DNA from: Hyphomicrobiales bacterium
Lineage (GTDB): Bacteria > Pseudomonadota > Alphaproteobacteria > Rhizobiales > Rhizobiaceae
DNA: 64,000 nt
Direction of reading: 5' to 3'
NCBI GenBank assembly: GCA_900473805.1
Contig: UCMS01000011.1
Location: 124,001 to 188,000 of the forward strand
This document shows, piece after piece, positions 1-8,897 of this stretch. The notes beneath the pieces were generated by a model, which saw nothing but the letters and a program-made list of their open reading frames with translations, ran no database searches and had not been told where the DNA came from. The position numbers were made by a program, and so were the translations under genes. Every line of letters begins with the position of its first letter. Within the stretch, counting starts at the first letter, position 1.

Positions 1-817
1 TCTCATCACACTGACATCTGGGCAGCTGGCCCATGCCCAGAGCGCACCGACAGAAATCAAGATCGCCACCGAGGGCGCCTACGCTCCCTGGAATTTTACC
101 AATGCCAATGGTGAGCTCGACGGGCTCGAGATCGAGCTGGCAAATGATCTCTGCGCCCGGATGAAGATCAAGTGCACGATCGTCGCGCAGGATTGGGACG
201 GGCTCATCCCCTCCCTCACCATCGGCAAGTATGACGTCATCATGGCAAGCATGTTCATCACGCCGAAGCGCCTGGAAACGATCGACTTCACCCAGCCTTA
301 TGCCGTCGACCCATCCGGCTTTGCGGTTGCCAAGGACAGCGAGTTGGGCAAGCTCGGCGTCTCCGCCGAAAAGTTCAAGCTTGAGGATGAAGCGGCGGCG
401 ATGGCGGCCATCGACAAGCTCAAGCCGCTGCTCAAGGGCAAGATCGTCGGCGTGCAGGCGGCGACGACCAACCTCGATTTCGTCAAGAAATACTTCGGCG
501 ACACCGTTGAGATCCGCGAATACAAGACCACCGAACAGCACGACCTCGATCTCGCCGCCGGACGCATCGACGCGCTCTTTGCCCAGCAGACGGCCCTTGC
601 GGCCACGCTCGCCAAGCCGGAATTCGCTGATTACACCATTGCCGGCCCAGGCTTTGTTGGTGGCGTCTTCGGCCTCGGCACCGGCGCTGGCCTGCGCAAG
701 GACGACACCAAGCTCAAGGAAATGCTGAACGCGGCCATCGATTCGGCCATTGCCGATGGAACAATCAAGCGCATCTCGGAGAAATGGGTCGGCACAGACG
801 TCACTCCGGTCAAGTAA
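1..817 (+). CDS. amino-acid ABC transporter substrate-binding protein (5' truncated)
   Basis: Periplasmic binding protein of the polar amino-acid family (SBP_bac_3; lysine/arginine/ornithine/histidine type). The reading frame is open from base 2, so the gene starts before the window. The first visible residues look like the end of a signal peptide with an Ala-His-Ala cleavage site, followed by the family's usual opening (EIKIATEGAYAPWNF). About 270 residues remain and the C-terminus is complete. It delivers an amino acid or opine-like ligand to the two permeases just downstream. The ATPase of this system is not in the window and probably lies upstream. A perfect hairpin separates it from the permease genes. 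The exact ligand cannot be read from the sequence. Confidence 0.93.
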   Translation, partial: LITLTSGQLAHAQSAPTEIKIATEGAYAPWNFTNANGELDGLEIELANDLCARMKIKCTIVAQDWDGLIPSLTIGKYDVIMASMFITPKRLETIDFTQPYAVDPSGFAVAKDSELGKLGVSAEKFKLEDEAAAMAAIDKLKPLLKGKIVGVQAATTNLDFVKKYFGDTVEIREYKTTEQHDLDLAAGRIDALFAQQTALAATLAKPEFADYTIAGPGFVGGVFGLGTGAGLRKDDTKLKEMLNAAIDSAIADGTIKRISEKWVGTDVTPVK

Positions 818-832
818 ATTAAGGCGAACCGA

Positions 833-863
833 TGCAGCCGGAGTTCCCGCAACTCCGGCTGCA
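833..863 (+). promoter_or_regulatory. perfect intergenic hairpin after binding-protein gene
   Basis: A 13-bp perfect stem (833-845 with 851-863) and a 5-base loop CCCGC lie between the binding-protein stop and the first permease. No T-run follows, so it is more likely an mRNA 3'-end stabiliser or partial attenuator than a full terminator. This is known for malE-malF type junctions; the role here is inferred. Confidence 0.75.
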
Positions 864-890
864 GCAATGACATAAAGGGGTTTCGCCCGC

Positions 891-1604
891 ATGCTCGAAA
901 AACTGTATCTGCTCGGTTTCGCCGAAGGCGGCTGGGGCCTCGCCCTGCTCAGCGCAGCGGGCATGACACTTTTGCTATCGGTGTTGGGCTTTTTGCTGGG
1001 CGCTGCCTTCGGTGCCCTTGGCGCAAGCGGCGGACTGTCCTCCAGACGGCTGCCGAGATCGCTGGCCTCGGTTTACGGCACCATTTTCCGCGGGGTCCCC
1101 GATCTTCTCACCATCTACCTATTTTACTACGGCGGCAGCGTGGCTTTGACAGCGATTGCCAAGGTCTTCGGCTCGGACGGGTTTGTCGGCCTTCCCGCGC
1201 TTGCGACCGGCGTCATCGCCATCGGCATCATCTCAGGCGCGTATCAAGCCGAAGTCTATCGGGGCGCCTACGTCGCCGTAGAGCGGGGACAGTTCGATGC
1301 GGCAAAAGCGCTGGCCCTGTCGCGGTTCCAAATGCTGCGGCTCGTGATCATTCCCCAACTCCTGCGCCACGCAATCCCCGGTCTTGGCAATGTCTGGCAG
1401 CTCGTTCTCAAGGACTCCGCCCTGATCTCCGTGATCGGTCTCGTCGAACTGATGCGTCAGTCACAGATCGGTGCGGGGTCCACGCGCGAGCCCTTCCTGT
1501 TCTATATCGCGGCGGCATCCCTCTATTTCGCCATTGCCGGGATCACCGGCCAGGCCTTTCGCTTCGCCGAGACCCGCACCTCACGAGGGATCCTGCATCG
1601 ATGA
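891..1604 (+). CDS. amino-acid ABC transporter permease (HisQ-like)
   Basis: Inner-membrane permease of the HisMQ/ArtQ family, 237 residues, with several hydrophobic helices and the cytoplasmic EAA-type loop near GAYVAVERGQFDAAKALALS. It forms a heterodimeric pore with the next gene product and takes substrate from the upstream binding protein. The ATG at 891 is preceded by AAAGGGG. Its stop overlaps the next start as ATGA, indicating translational coupling. Substrate specificity (polar amino acid) is inferred from family only. Confidence 0.93.
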   Translation: MLEKLYLLGFAEGGWGLALLSAAGMTLLLSVLGFLLGAAFGALGASGGLSSRRLPRSLASVYGTIFRGVPDLLTIYLFYYGGSVALTAIAKVFGSDGFVGLPALATGVIAIGIISGAYQAEVYRGAYVAVERGQFDAAKALALSRFQMLRLVIIPQLLRHAIPGLGNVWQLVLKDSALISVIGLVELMRQSQIGAGSTREPFLFYIAAASLYFAIAGITGQAFRFAETRTSRGILHR

Positions 1605-2293
1605 TCGACGTTCGCTTCTTCTTGCAGATCCTTCCGCAACTTTTCTCCGGCGTGCCGCTCACCCTCCAGCTGGCCGGCACTTCCCTGCTGCTCGGCTTCG
1701 CACTGGCACTGCTGCTGGCGCTCGCGCAACAGGGCGAGCATCGCCTTCTGATCTGGCCGATCCGCACCTTCGTGGCCGTCTTTCGCGGAACGCCGCTGCT
1801 GGTCCAGATTTTTCTCATCTATTACGGACTCGGACAGTTTCGCCCTGCATTGCAGACCATCGGGCTCTGGGGCCTGTTTCGCGAACCCTATTGGTGCGCA
1901 ATCCTAGCTTTGACCCTGAACACCGCCGCCTATGGCAGTGAGATCCTGCGCGGTGCGATCAAGAACGTCCCGCGCGGGCTGGGCGAAGCAGCCCAGGCGC
2001 TCGGCATGACCCGTCTTTTGACCCTCAGGCTGGTGATCCTTCCGATTGCACTTCGTCAGGCGATCCCGGCCTATGGCAACGAAATCATATTGATGGTCAA
2101 AGGCACATCGCTCGCCTCGATCATCACGCTGCTGGAGGTCACGGGCATTGCGAGAAACCTGATCTCCGAAAGCTACCGCGCCATCGAGGTCTTTCTGGCA
2201 GCCGGCGCGATCTACCTGTTCCTGAACTTCCTGATTGTGCGGGCACTGGCCCACCTGGAAGTCCGCATGACGCCATACCGCTCCCGCAACTGA
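1601..2293 (+). CDS. amino-acid ABC transporter permease (HisM-like)
   Basis: Second permease of the polar amino-acid importer, 230 residues. It has the typical N-terminal GVPLTLQLAGTSLLLGF segment, the FRGTPLLVQIFLIYYGL signature and the EAA loop around GLGEAAQALGMTRLLTLRL. It starts inside the stop of the preceding permease (4-bp ATGA overlap). It ends 38 bp before a gamma-glutamyltranspeptidase-family gene, which suggests that the imported compound is processed by that enzyme. No ATPase subunit follows. Confidence 0.93.
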   Translation: MIDVRFFLQILPQLFSGVPLTLQLAGTSLLLGFALALLLALAQQGEHRLLIWPIRTFVAVFRGTPLLVQIFLIYYGLGQFRPALQTIGLWGLFREPYWCAILALTLNTAAYGSEILRGAIKNVPRGLGEAAQALGMTRLLTLRLVILPIALRQAIPAYGNEIILMVKGTSLASIITLLEVTGIARNLISESYRAIEVFLAAGAIYLFLNFLIVRALAHLEVRMTPYRSRN

Positions 2294-2331
2294 GGACCGG
2301 TGCAACTGACAATACGAGGAGACTGACAAGG

Positions 2332-3927
2332 ATGCGCAATTTTGAGAAGCCGACGCGGTCGGTGGCCGTCTCGGCCAAAGCCATGGCTGCGACCTCCCAT
2401 CCATACGCAACGCTGACGGCGGTCAACATCCTGCAGGCCGGCGGCAACGCGATGGATGCGGCGATTGCTGCCTGTGCCGTTCAATGCGTGGTCGAACCCG
2501 GTTCGACAGGCATCGGAGGGGATTGTTTCGTGCTTTACGCACCAAAGGGTGGTGAACGTGTGCTGGCGTATAACGGCTCCGGCCGGACCCCGAAGGCGCT
2601 GACCGTTGACTGGTTCGAGGAGCGCGGTCTGACCGAAGTTCCCCGGCAGTCACCGTCTGCCGTCACCATTCCGGGTGCAATCGATGCCTGGACCCGCCTG
2701 CATACTGATCATGGTCGCCTGCCGCTCGCAGACGTTCTGGCCCCAGCGATACGCTATGCGGAAGACGGCTATGCCATTACACCGCGCGTTCACCGCGACT
2801 GGGCGAAGGAGGAGGAACTTCTCGCCGCCGACAAGGCAGCAGCCGAGATCTTCCTGCCCGACGGACGCGCGCCTCGGATCGGTGAAATGCATCGGCAGCC
2901 AAAACTCGCCGCCACGCTGCGCAAGATCGCAGCGGAAGGACGTGATGGCTTCTACCGAGGCTCCGTTGCAGAAGACATGGTCTCGCATCTGAAAGCGCAT
3001 GGCGGCCTGCACACGCTTGAGGACTTTGCCGCGGCGAAGGGTGAGTATGTCGACCCGGTTACCACCGATTTCCGCGGCTACACCATCCATGAATGCCCAC
3101 CGAATGGTCAGGGCATCATCGCGCTTCTCATTCTCAATATTCTGTCCTGCTTCGACAACACGCTGGAACCGCAGTCACCCGACCGGCTGCATCTAGAGAT
3201 CGAAGCGACCCGCCTCGCCTATGCCGCGCGCGACGCCTGGATCGCCGATCCGGCTAAGGCGAATGTCCCGATCGACGAACTGCTGTCGCCGGGCTTCGCA
3301 CGCGGTCTCGCCGAGAAGATCGACTTGAGCCGCGCCCTGACCGAACTGCCGGACTTCGAGGTGCCGCTGCATCGCGACACGGTCTACATTTCGATCGTCG
3401 ACGAAGAACGCAATGCGGTGAGCTTCATCAACTCGATTTTCGACAGCTTCGGCACCGGGCTTGTCGCACCCCAATCCGGCGTGATCCTGCACAATCGCGG
3501 CCAGAGCTTCTCGCTGAAGCGTGGCCACCCCAACATGATCGCGCCGGAAAAGCGCCCCCTGCACACCATCATCCCCGGCATGGTGACCCGAAACGGACGT
3601 ACGGAAATGTCCTTCGGCGTGATGGGCGGCTACTACCAGGCCATGGGCCATGCCCATCTCATCTCTAAAGTCGTCGACTACGACATGGACATGCAGGATG
3701 CGATCGACCTGCCCCGCCTGATCCCGGTCGGCGGCCAGGTGCCGCGTGTCGAGGTGGAACACACCGTTTCGCCGGAGACCCTCACGGAACTGACTCGCCG
3801 CGGTTTCGAGATCGTGCCCGCGGAAGATCCGATCGGTGGCGCACAGGTCATCCGGATCGACTGGGACCATGGCACCCTGACGGGCGCATCGGAGTCCCGC
3901 AAGGATGGGATTGCCCTGGGGTATTAA
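2332..3927 (+). CDS. gamma-glutamyltranspeptidase-family hydrolase (HpxW-like)
   Basis: Ntn-hydrolase of the gamma-glutamyltransferase family, 531 residues. Family marks are VVEPGSTGIGGDCF near the N-terminus and the autoprocessing Thr at about residue 350 (HRDTVYISIVD), followed by NAVSFINSIFDSFGTG. The C-terminal part carries MGGYYQAMGHAH. Unlike classical periplasmic GGTs it has no signal peptide. Both that and the Thr-Val-Tyr/SFINS motif resemble oxamate amidohydrolase (HpxW) types, so the enzyme probably acts in the cytoplasm on an imported gamma-glutamyl or amide compound. It sits in the amino-acid importer operon. True substrate unknown. Confidence 0.88.
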   Translation: MRNFEKPTRSVAVSAKAMAATSHPYATLTAVNILQAGGNAMDAAIAACAVQCVVEPGSTGIGGDCFVLYAPKGGERVLAYNGSGRTPKALTVDWFEERGLTEVPRQSPSAVTIPGAIDAWTRLHTDHGRLPLADVLAPAIRYAEDGYAITPRVHRDWAKEEELLAADKAAAEIFLPDGRAPRIGEMHRQPKLAATLRKIAAEGRDGFYRGSVAEDMVSHLKAHGGLHTLEDFAAAKGEYVDPVTTDFRGYTIHECPPNGQGIIALLILNILSCFDNTLEPQSPDRLHLEIEATRLAYAARDAWIADPAKANVPIDELLSPGFARGLAEKIDLSRALTELPDFEVPLHRDTVYISIVDEERNAVSFINSIFDSFGTGLVAPQSGVILHNRGQSFSLKRGHPNMIAPEKRPLHTIIPGMVTRNGRTEMSFGVMGGYYQAMGHAHLISKVVDYDMDMQDAIDLPRLIPVGGQVPRVEVEHTVSPETLTELTRRGFEIVPAEDPIGGAQVIRIDWDHGTLTGASESRKDGIALGY

Positions 3928-3982
3928 AGGATGAGGGAGGACGTCCGGCGGGAACGACCTCTCGGCCTGCCCGCCACTTCGG

Positions 3983-5005
3983 TCACAGGTTTTCCTTGAG
4001 CAGGATCTCGATACGGATCTTTTCCTGGGCAGCAAGCGGCTCTCGGGCGTCGGACCGGGCACGCATGATCCGAATGGCGCTGCGCACCGCATGGCCCGGA
4101 TCCTGGGCGATCACGGCATCGAGCAGGTCGTCGCGCAGCGCCTGTTCCGTAAAGGGTGTTCGCTCGTGGACGACCACGGCGATGCCACCGAGCTCGACGT
4201 TTCCGGCAGCCGCCAAGATCGGCGACCGGGCCTCGGCACTGAGCACGTAGATGCCGGAAACGTCTCGATTACCGGCAAGCACCCGGGACACCACTTGGCG
4301 GGTGCGTGCCTCGTCGGCATGGGTCTCGATCGACGGAAGGCAGATCAAGTGCGGAAAGGCTCTGTTGATCACCTGATCGAAGCCGAGACGACGTTGGATG
4401 CTGTCGAGCGACTGCATGGTCTCGGCAATCACCATCACCTTACCCGGCTGTGAACCCGCGAGCATCCCCATCAGCTTGCCTGCGGTCGCGCCAGCCGCGA
4501 AATTGTCGATGCCGACAAAGTCTGCCTCGGGCAGCTTTTCCTGGCCGGACAGGAATTGCACGACCTTGATGTTGCGCTCCAGGAGCCGGGCCATGGCGTC
4601 GCGGACCTGGGGCGATTCCGGGGCCATCACGGCAACGCCGTCAACAGTCTCCTTGTCGAGGCTGGAAAGCAGCTTGGCGAGACCGTGCGCGTCGTCGGTC
4701 TCGATCTGGCGATACGAGATTTCGGTCAGGTCGCCCTTGAGCGCACTCGTCAGTTCCTCCACATGGCGCAGCAATTCCCTCAGGTAGAGATCACCGCTGT
4801 CGGGCAGCAGAAAGAGGAAGCGGTAGACCTTGTTCCGAGCAAGGCTGACGGCGGCAGGATTGCGCACGAAGCCGATCCGCTCGATCGCGTCATTCACCAG
4901 CCGGGCAGCCTTCGGGCTCACATTCGGCCGGTCATTCAAGACACGGTCGACGGTTGCAAGGCTGACGCCCGCAGCCTCGGCCAGATCTTTCGCTGTTGGA
5001 CGCAT
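3983..5005 (-). CDS. LacI-family transcriptional regulator
   Basis: DNA-binding repressor of the LacI/GalR family, about 340 residues. The N-terminal helix-turn-helix (PTAKDLAEAAGVSLATVDRV) and hinge helix (NPAAVSLAR) are followed by a periplasmic-binding-like sensor domain. I place the start at the Met before RPTAKDLA (5005); an in-frame ATG 15 bases upstream adds five residues. It is divergent from the carbohydrate ABC operon. A 21-bp inverted repeat carrying two LacI-type operators lies between them at 5067-5118, so it very likely controls that operon and itself. The inducer is presumably the imported sugar or polyol. Confidence 0.93.
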   Translation of the reverse strand: MRPTAKDLAEAAGVSLATVDRVLNDRPNVSPKAARLVNDAIERIGFVRNPAAVSLARNKVYRFLFLLPDSGDLYLRELLRHVEELTSALKGDLTEISYRQIETDDAHGLAKLLSSLDKETVDGVAVMAPESPQVRDAMARLLERNIKVVQFLSGQEKLPEADFVGIDNFAAGATAGKLMGMLAGSQPGKVMVIAETMQSLDSIQRRLGFDQVINRAFPHLICLPSIETHADEARTRQVVSRVLAGNRDVSGIYVLSAEARSPILAAAGNVELGGIAVVVHERTPFTEQALRDDLLDAVIAQDPGHAVRSAIRIMRARSDAREPLAAQEKIRIEILLKENL

Positions 5006-5066
5006 GATGATTTCCTGCACATTTCCGCCTTCCAGAGCTTTCCTTCAAAATCGCGCGAAACGCAAG

Positions 5067-5118
5067 AATTGATGTGCGCACCTCAAAAATTGCTTGCTTT
5101 GAGGTGCGCGCATCAATT
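5067..5118. promoter_or_regulatory. paired LacI-type operators in a 21-bp inverted repeat
   Basis: Arms 5067-5087 and 5098-5118 are reverse complements except for one base, separated by 10 bp. Each arm is itself a near-palindrome of the form TTGAnnTGCGCAnnTCAA, with centres about 30 bp apart (three helical turns). The position between a LacI gene and its target operon supports cooperative or looped repressor binding. Operator function is inferred. Confidence 0.8.
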
Positions 5119-5267
5119 AACGTCCATCTCGGTTCAGGGCGATGCATCCATTGCAGCCCGTTCCGCTGGAGGAGGCCGGCCAGGGATGAGGGTCCGGAGC
5201 CGGCATTTGGCCCGCAAGGGCGTTTCGCCATCCGTTGGGAACCGGACGGCGCTGGGAGGATGACATG

Positions 5268-6608
5268 ATGAAATCGCTTTACGTGAAAGGCCTGCTTGCT
5301 GCCGGAACGGTCGCCTGTTCGATGAGTTTCGGCACGCTCATGGCACATGCCGACGAGAAGGAACTGACGCTCTGCTGGGCCGCCTGGGACCCAGCCAACG
5401 CGCTGGTCGAACTCAGCAAGGACTTTGAGGCTTCGTCCGGCATCAAGATGAAATTTGAATTCGTGCCGTGGCCGAACTTCGCCGACCGCATGCTCAATGA
5501 ACTCAACTCGGGCGGCAAGCTTTGCGACCTGATGATCGGCGACAGCCAGTGGATCGGTGGCGCGGCCGAGAACGGCTGGTATGTGAAGCTCAACGACTTC
5601 TTCGACAAGGAAGGCATCAAGATGGATGCCTTCGTACCGGCAACGGTCACGGGCTATTCGGAATGGCCGAAGAACACCCCGAATTACTGGTCGCTTCCCG
5701 CCTTCGGTGACGTGGTCGGCTGGACCTATCGCAAGGACTGGTTCGAGCGCCCCGAGATCCAGTCCGCCTTCAAGGAAAAGTTCGGTCGCGACCTGACGCC
5801 GCCGGCCACCTTCGACGAGTTGAAGCAGGTCGCCGAATTCTTCCAGGGCCGCGACATCGACGGCAAGACCGTCTATGGCGCGTCGATCTATACCGAGCGT
5901 GGCTCGGAAGGCATCACCATGGGCGTGATGGACGTGCTCTACAGCTACGGTTTCAAGTACGACAACCCGCAAAAGCCCTATGAGATGGAGGGCTTCGTCA
6001 ATTCGGAAGGTGCCGTGAAGGGCCTCGAATTCTACAAGGCGCTTTATGACTGCTGCGTCGCGCCGGGCACGTCCAACACCTACATGGGCGAAGGCATCGA
6101 CGCCTATAAATCGGGTCAGGTCGCCCTGCAGATGAACTTCGCCTTCACCTGGCCGGGCTTCGAGGCGGATCCGAATGTCGGCGGCGGCAAGACCGGCTAC
6201 CTCGTCAATCCCGCAGGCCCCGGTGGCGAAAAGTTCGCCCAGCTCGGCGGCCAGGGCATTTCGGTCGTCGCCAATACCGACAACTTGGACGGCGCCCTGG
6301 CCTACATCAAATGGTTCGCCCAGAAGGACGTCCAGGACAAGTGGTGGTCGAAGGGCGGCTTCTCGTGCCTTCGTGCCGTCGTCGAAGACCCGAACTTCGC
6401 CAAGAGCCAGCCCTATGCGCAGACCTTCCTCGACAGCATGGCGATCGTGAAGGACTTCTGGGCCGAACCGTCCTATGCGACACTCCTCCAGGCATCACAG
6501 AAGCGCTTCCACGACTATGTCGTCGCGGGCAATGGCACCGCGAAGGAAGCGCTGGACGGCCTGATTTCCGACTGGACGGAAACCTTCGAGGACGAAGGCA
6601 AACTCTGA
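5268..6608 (+). CDS. carbohydrate ABC transporter substrate-binding protein
   Basis: Extracellular solute-binding protein of the SBP_bac_1 class (sugar/polyol importers), about 446 residues. It has a signal peptide (KSLYVKGLLAAGTVACSMS...AHA). The mature part begins DEKELTLCWAAWDPANALVEL, typical of binding proteins working with two-permease, two-ATPase polyol systems. Two adjacent ATGs (5265, 5268) follow GGGAGGA; spacing favours 5268. It is the first gene of the LacI-controlled operon and is followed by a 12-bp perfect hairpin. Ligand not determinable; the downstream DhaK-DhaL kinase suggests dihydroxyacetone, a tetrulose or a related polyol. Confidence 0.92.
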   Translation: MKSLYVKGLLAAGTVACSMSFGTLMAHADEKELTLCWAAWDPANALVELSKDFEASSGIKMKFEFVPWPNFADRMLNELNSGGKLCDLMIGDSQWIGGAAENGWYVKLNDFFDKEGIKMDAFVPATVTGYSEWPKNTPNYWSLPAFGDVVGWTYRKDWFERPEIQSAFKEKFGRDLTPPATFDELKQVAEFFQGRDIDGKTVYGASIYTERGSEGITMGVMDVLYSYGFKYDNPQKPYEMEGFVNSEGAVKGLEFYKALYDCCVAPGTSNTYMGEGIDAYKSGQVALQMNFAFTWPGFEADPNVGGGKTGYLVNPAGPGGEKFAQLGGQGISVVANTDNLDGALAYIKWFAQKDVQDKWWSKGGFSCLRAVVEDPNFAKSQPYAQTFLDSMAIVKDFWAEPSYATLLQASQKRFHDYVVAGNGTAKEALDGLISDWTETFEDEGKL

Positions 6609-6655
6609 CCCCGGAAGTACTGCCTCGGGACAGCAATCCGGAGGCGGGTGCCAAT

Positions 6656-6682
6656 CTCTTCCCCGGCCATGCCGGGGAAGAG
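6656..6682 (+). promoter_or_regulatory. perfect intergenic hairpin after binding-protein gene
   Basis: A 12-bp perfect stem (6656-6667 with 6671-6682) closes a CAT loop about 48 bases after the binding-protein stop. There is no following T-run. It probably protects the upstream mRNA or reduces read-through into the permeases; this role is inferred. Confidence 0.75.
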
Positions 6683-6817
6683 CCCAAAGCCAGCGTTGCC
6701 GCCGGCATCGACCTCTGAAACTCTTGAAGCCTGCCGGCACAACCGAGCTTTGCCTTGTTGCCTCATGGGCCACGGCACCGCATGCGGCTGCCCTTTGGAA
6801 ACGCCATACGGATCCAG

Positions 6818-7768
6818 ATGATGACCGAAACACCCGCAGACCGCCTCGCCCGCGCGACGCCACAACCGGTTGCCAGACGCATCCGGGGCTTGAGCGACAG
6901 GGCTATCGCCTGGATCTTCGTGGCACCCACGATCTTCCTGCTTCTGTCGATCAACATCTTTCCGCTGATCTGGACGATCCGGCTGTCCTTCACGAACTTC
7001 GCCGCGAACAAGCCCAACGCTGAGGTGAAATGGGTCGGATTGCGCAACTACGAGCGCATCCTGACCGACGCCGACACCTGGGCGAACATGCAGACGACCG
7101 CCCATTTCCTCATCTGGACGATCATTTTCCAGGTGCTGATCGGCTTCACCCTGGCATGGCTGATCAACCGCAAGTTCAAGGGCAATGACCTGGTGACGAC
7201 ACTGATCGTCATCCCGATGATGCTTTCGCCCGCCGTGGTAGGGAATTTCTGGACCTTCCTCTACCAGCCACAGATCGGCCTCGTGAACTACGCCGTCGAA
7301 TTCCTGACCGGCATTCCCGCCGACAGCTTCTCGATGCTTGGCCCCGGCGGCTGGGCGCGCTGGGCGATCGTCATCGTCGACACCTGGATGTGGACGCCCT
7401 TCGTCATGCTGATCTGCCTGGCCGGCCTGCGCTCCATCCCCGACTACATCTATGAAGCAGCCGAAGTCGACCGCGCATCGAAGTGGCGGCAATTCTGGAC
7501 GATCACCCTGCCCATGGCGCTGCCGTTCCTGATGCTGGCGGTCCTGTTCCGCGGCATCGAGAATTTCCGCATGTTCGATCTCGTGGTCCTTCTCACCGGC
7601 GGCGGCCCCGGAGACGAGACGCTGCTCGCCTCGATCGACCTGAAGCGCGAAGCCTTCGAGAAATGGCGCACCGGCTATTCCAGCGCCTACGCGATCGTCC
7701 TCTTCGTCACGGTCTTCGGTCTCGCCTCCATCTACGTGAAGGCCCTGAACAAGGTGAAAGAACGATGA
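6818..7768 (+). CDS. carbohydrate ABC transporter permease (MalF-type)
   Basis: Inner-membrane permease of the sugar ABC family, about 316 residues with six predicted helices. The EAA loop is visible as DYIYEAAEVDRASKWRQFWTITLP, followed by GGGPGDETLL typical of MalF/UgpA-like subunits. Tandem ATGs at 6818/6821 are likely starts; an upstream ATG in the same frame (6755) would add residues that look untranslated. The stop overlaps the partner permease start as ATGA. It works with 7765-8709 and the two ATPases downstream. Confidence 0.92.
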   Translation: MMTETPADRLARATPQPVARRIRGLSDRAIAWIFVAPTIFLLLSINIFPLIWTIRLSFTNFAANKPNAEVKWVGLRNYERILTDADTWANMQTTAHFLIWTIIFQVLIGFTLAWLINRKFKGNDLVTTLIVIPMMLSPAVVGNFWTFLYQPQIGLVNYAVEFLTGIPADSFSMLGPGGWARWAIVIVDTWMWTPFVMLICLAGLRSIPDYIYEAAEVDRASKWRQFWTITLPMALPFLMLAVLFRGIENFRMFDLVVLLTGGGPGDETLLASIDLKREAFEKWRTGYSSAYAIVLFVTVFGLASIYVKALNKVKER

Positions 7769-8709
7769 GTGCCCATTCCGTCACCGAACCGTCGACCGCC
7801 TCCAAATGGCTGGCCGGCATCCTCGTCGGGTTTTACGCGGTGATCACGCTGATCCCGCTGCTCTGGATCATTTCGACGAGCTTCAAGTCCGGCCCGGACT
7901 CGATCAGCTATCCGCCAAAGGTCGTCTTCCAGCCGACGCTGGAGGGTTATGTCAACCTCTTCACGACGCAGTCGCGCCCCTCGGCGGAAGACCTCGCCAA
8001 GCTGCCGCCACCGACCACTTGGTATGACAAGATCACCCGCGAAAGAGGCATGATCATTTCCGGCCCGTCGCGCTATGGACAGCGCTTCCTGAACTCGGTC
8101 ATCATCGGCTTCGGCTCGACATTTTTGTCGATCTTCTTGGGAACGCTGGCCGCCTATGCCTTCAGCCGCTTCAGGGTGCCGCTCAAGGATGACCTCCTGT
8201 TCTTCATCCTCTCGACCCGCATGATGCCGCCGATCGCGGTCGCGATCCCGATCTACCTGATGTTCCGCCAACTCGGGCTCTCGGACACCCATCTCGGCAT
8301 GATCCTGCTTTATACGGCGGTCAACCTGTCCCTTTCAGTCTGGCTGCTCAAGGGGTTCATCGATGAAATCCCGCGCGAATATGAGGAGGCCGCACTCATC
8401 GACGGCTACACCCGCTTCCAGGCGTTTTACAAAGTGGTGCTGCCGCAGGCGGCAACGGGTATCGCATCGACCGCGATCTTCTGCCTGATATTTGCCTGGA
8501 ACGAATATGCCTTCGCCGTCCTGCTGACCAGCGGCAACGCCCAGACGGCGCCGCCCTTCATCCCGACCATCCTGTCGGTCGGCGGCGGCATCGACTGGCC
8601 GGCCGTTGCGGCGGCTGCGACCCTGTTCCTCATGCCCGTCGTCATCTTCACCGTGCTGCTGCGCAAGCATCTGCTGCGCGGCATCACCTTCGGAGCCGTG
8701 CGCAAATGA
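7765..8709 (+). CDS. carbohydrate ABC transporter permease (MalG-type)
   Basis: Second permease, about 314 residues. It has a first helix at GILVGFYAVITLIPLLWIIS and a long periplasmic loop carrying KLPPPTTWYDKITRERG. The EAA loop is EIPREYEEAALIDGYTRFQAF and the MalG-type C-terminus is KHLLRGITFGAVRK. It starts inside the stop of the partner permease (ATGA at 7765). It also overlaps the following 62-residue membrane gene by 4 bp, so all three are translationally coupled. Confidence 0.92.
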   Translation: MSAHSVTEPSTASKWLAGILVGFYAVITLIPLLWIISTSFKSGPDSISYPPKVVFQPTLEGYVNLFTTQSRPSAEDLAKLPPPTTWYDKITRERGMIISGPSRYGQRFLNSVIIGFGSTFLSIFLGTLAAYAFSRFRVPLKDDLLFFILSTRMMPPIAVAIPIYLMFRQLGLSDTHLGMILLYTAVNLSLSVWLLKGFIDEIPREYEEAALIDGYTRFQAFYKVVLPQAATGIASTAIFCLIFAWNEYAFAVLLTSGNAQTAPPFIPTILSVGGGIDWPAVAAAATLFLMPVVIFTVLLRKHLLRGITFGAVRK

Positions 8710-8894
8710 TGAATTTTCTTGCCCGCCTCAGCCGCTTTCGCCGGTCCGAATGGGAATTGCTCGCCTCGGCCCTCATCGCGCTCGGCGTGATCATGCTGAT
8801 GCAGCCGCTTTCGTTGACGCTCTTTACCCTCTCCTTCCCTGTGACGCTGATCGGAACCGTCATGTTCATCGTCGTCAGTCATTTTCCGGAGTAG
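8706..8894 (+). CDS. small two-helix membrane protein of the ABC operon
   Basis: A 62-residue protein with a basic N-terminus (NFLARLSRFRRSEWE) and two hydrophobic helices (about residues 18-35 and 40-57). It overlaps the permease stop by 4 bp and ends three bases before the first ATPase, so it is clearly part of the transporter operon. Small membrane proteins at this position occur in glycerol-type (GlpSTPQV) importers of rhizobia, usually annotated as unknown. An accessory transporter subunit is inferred from position, not from homology I can prove. Confidence 0.75.
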   Translation: MMNFLARLSRFRRSEWELLASALIALGVIMLMQPLSLTLFTLSFPVTLIGTVMFIVVSHFPE

Positions 8895-8897
8895 GTC

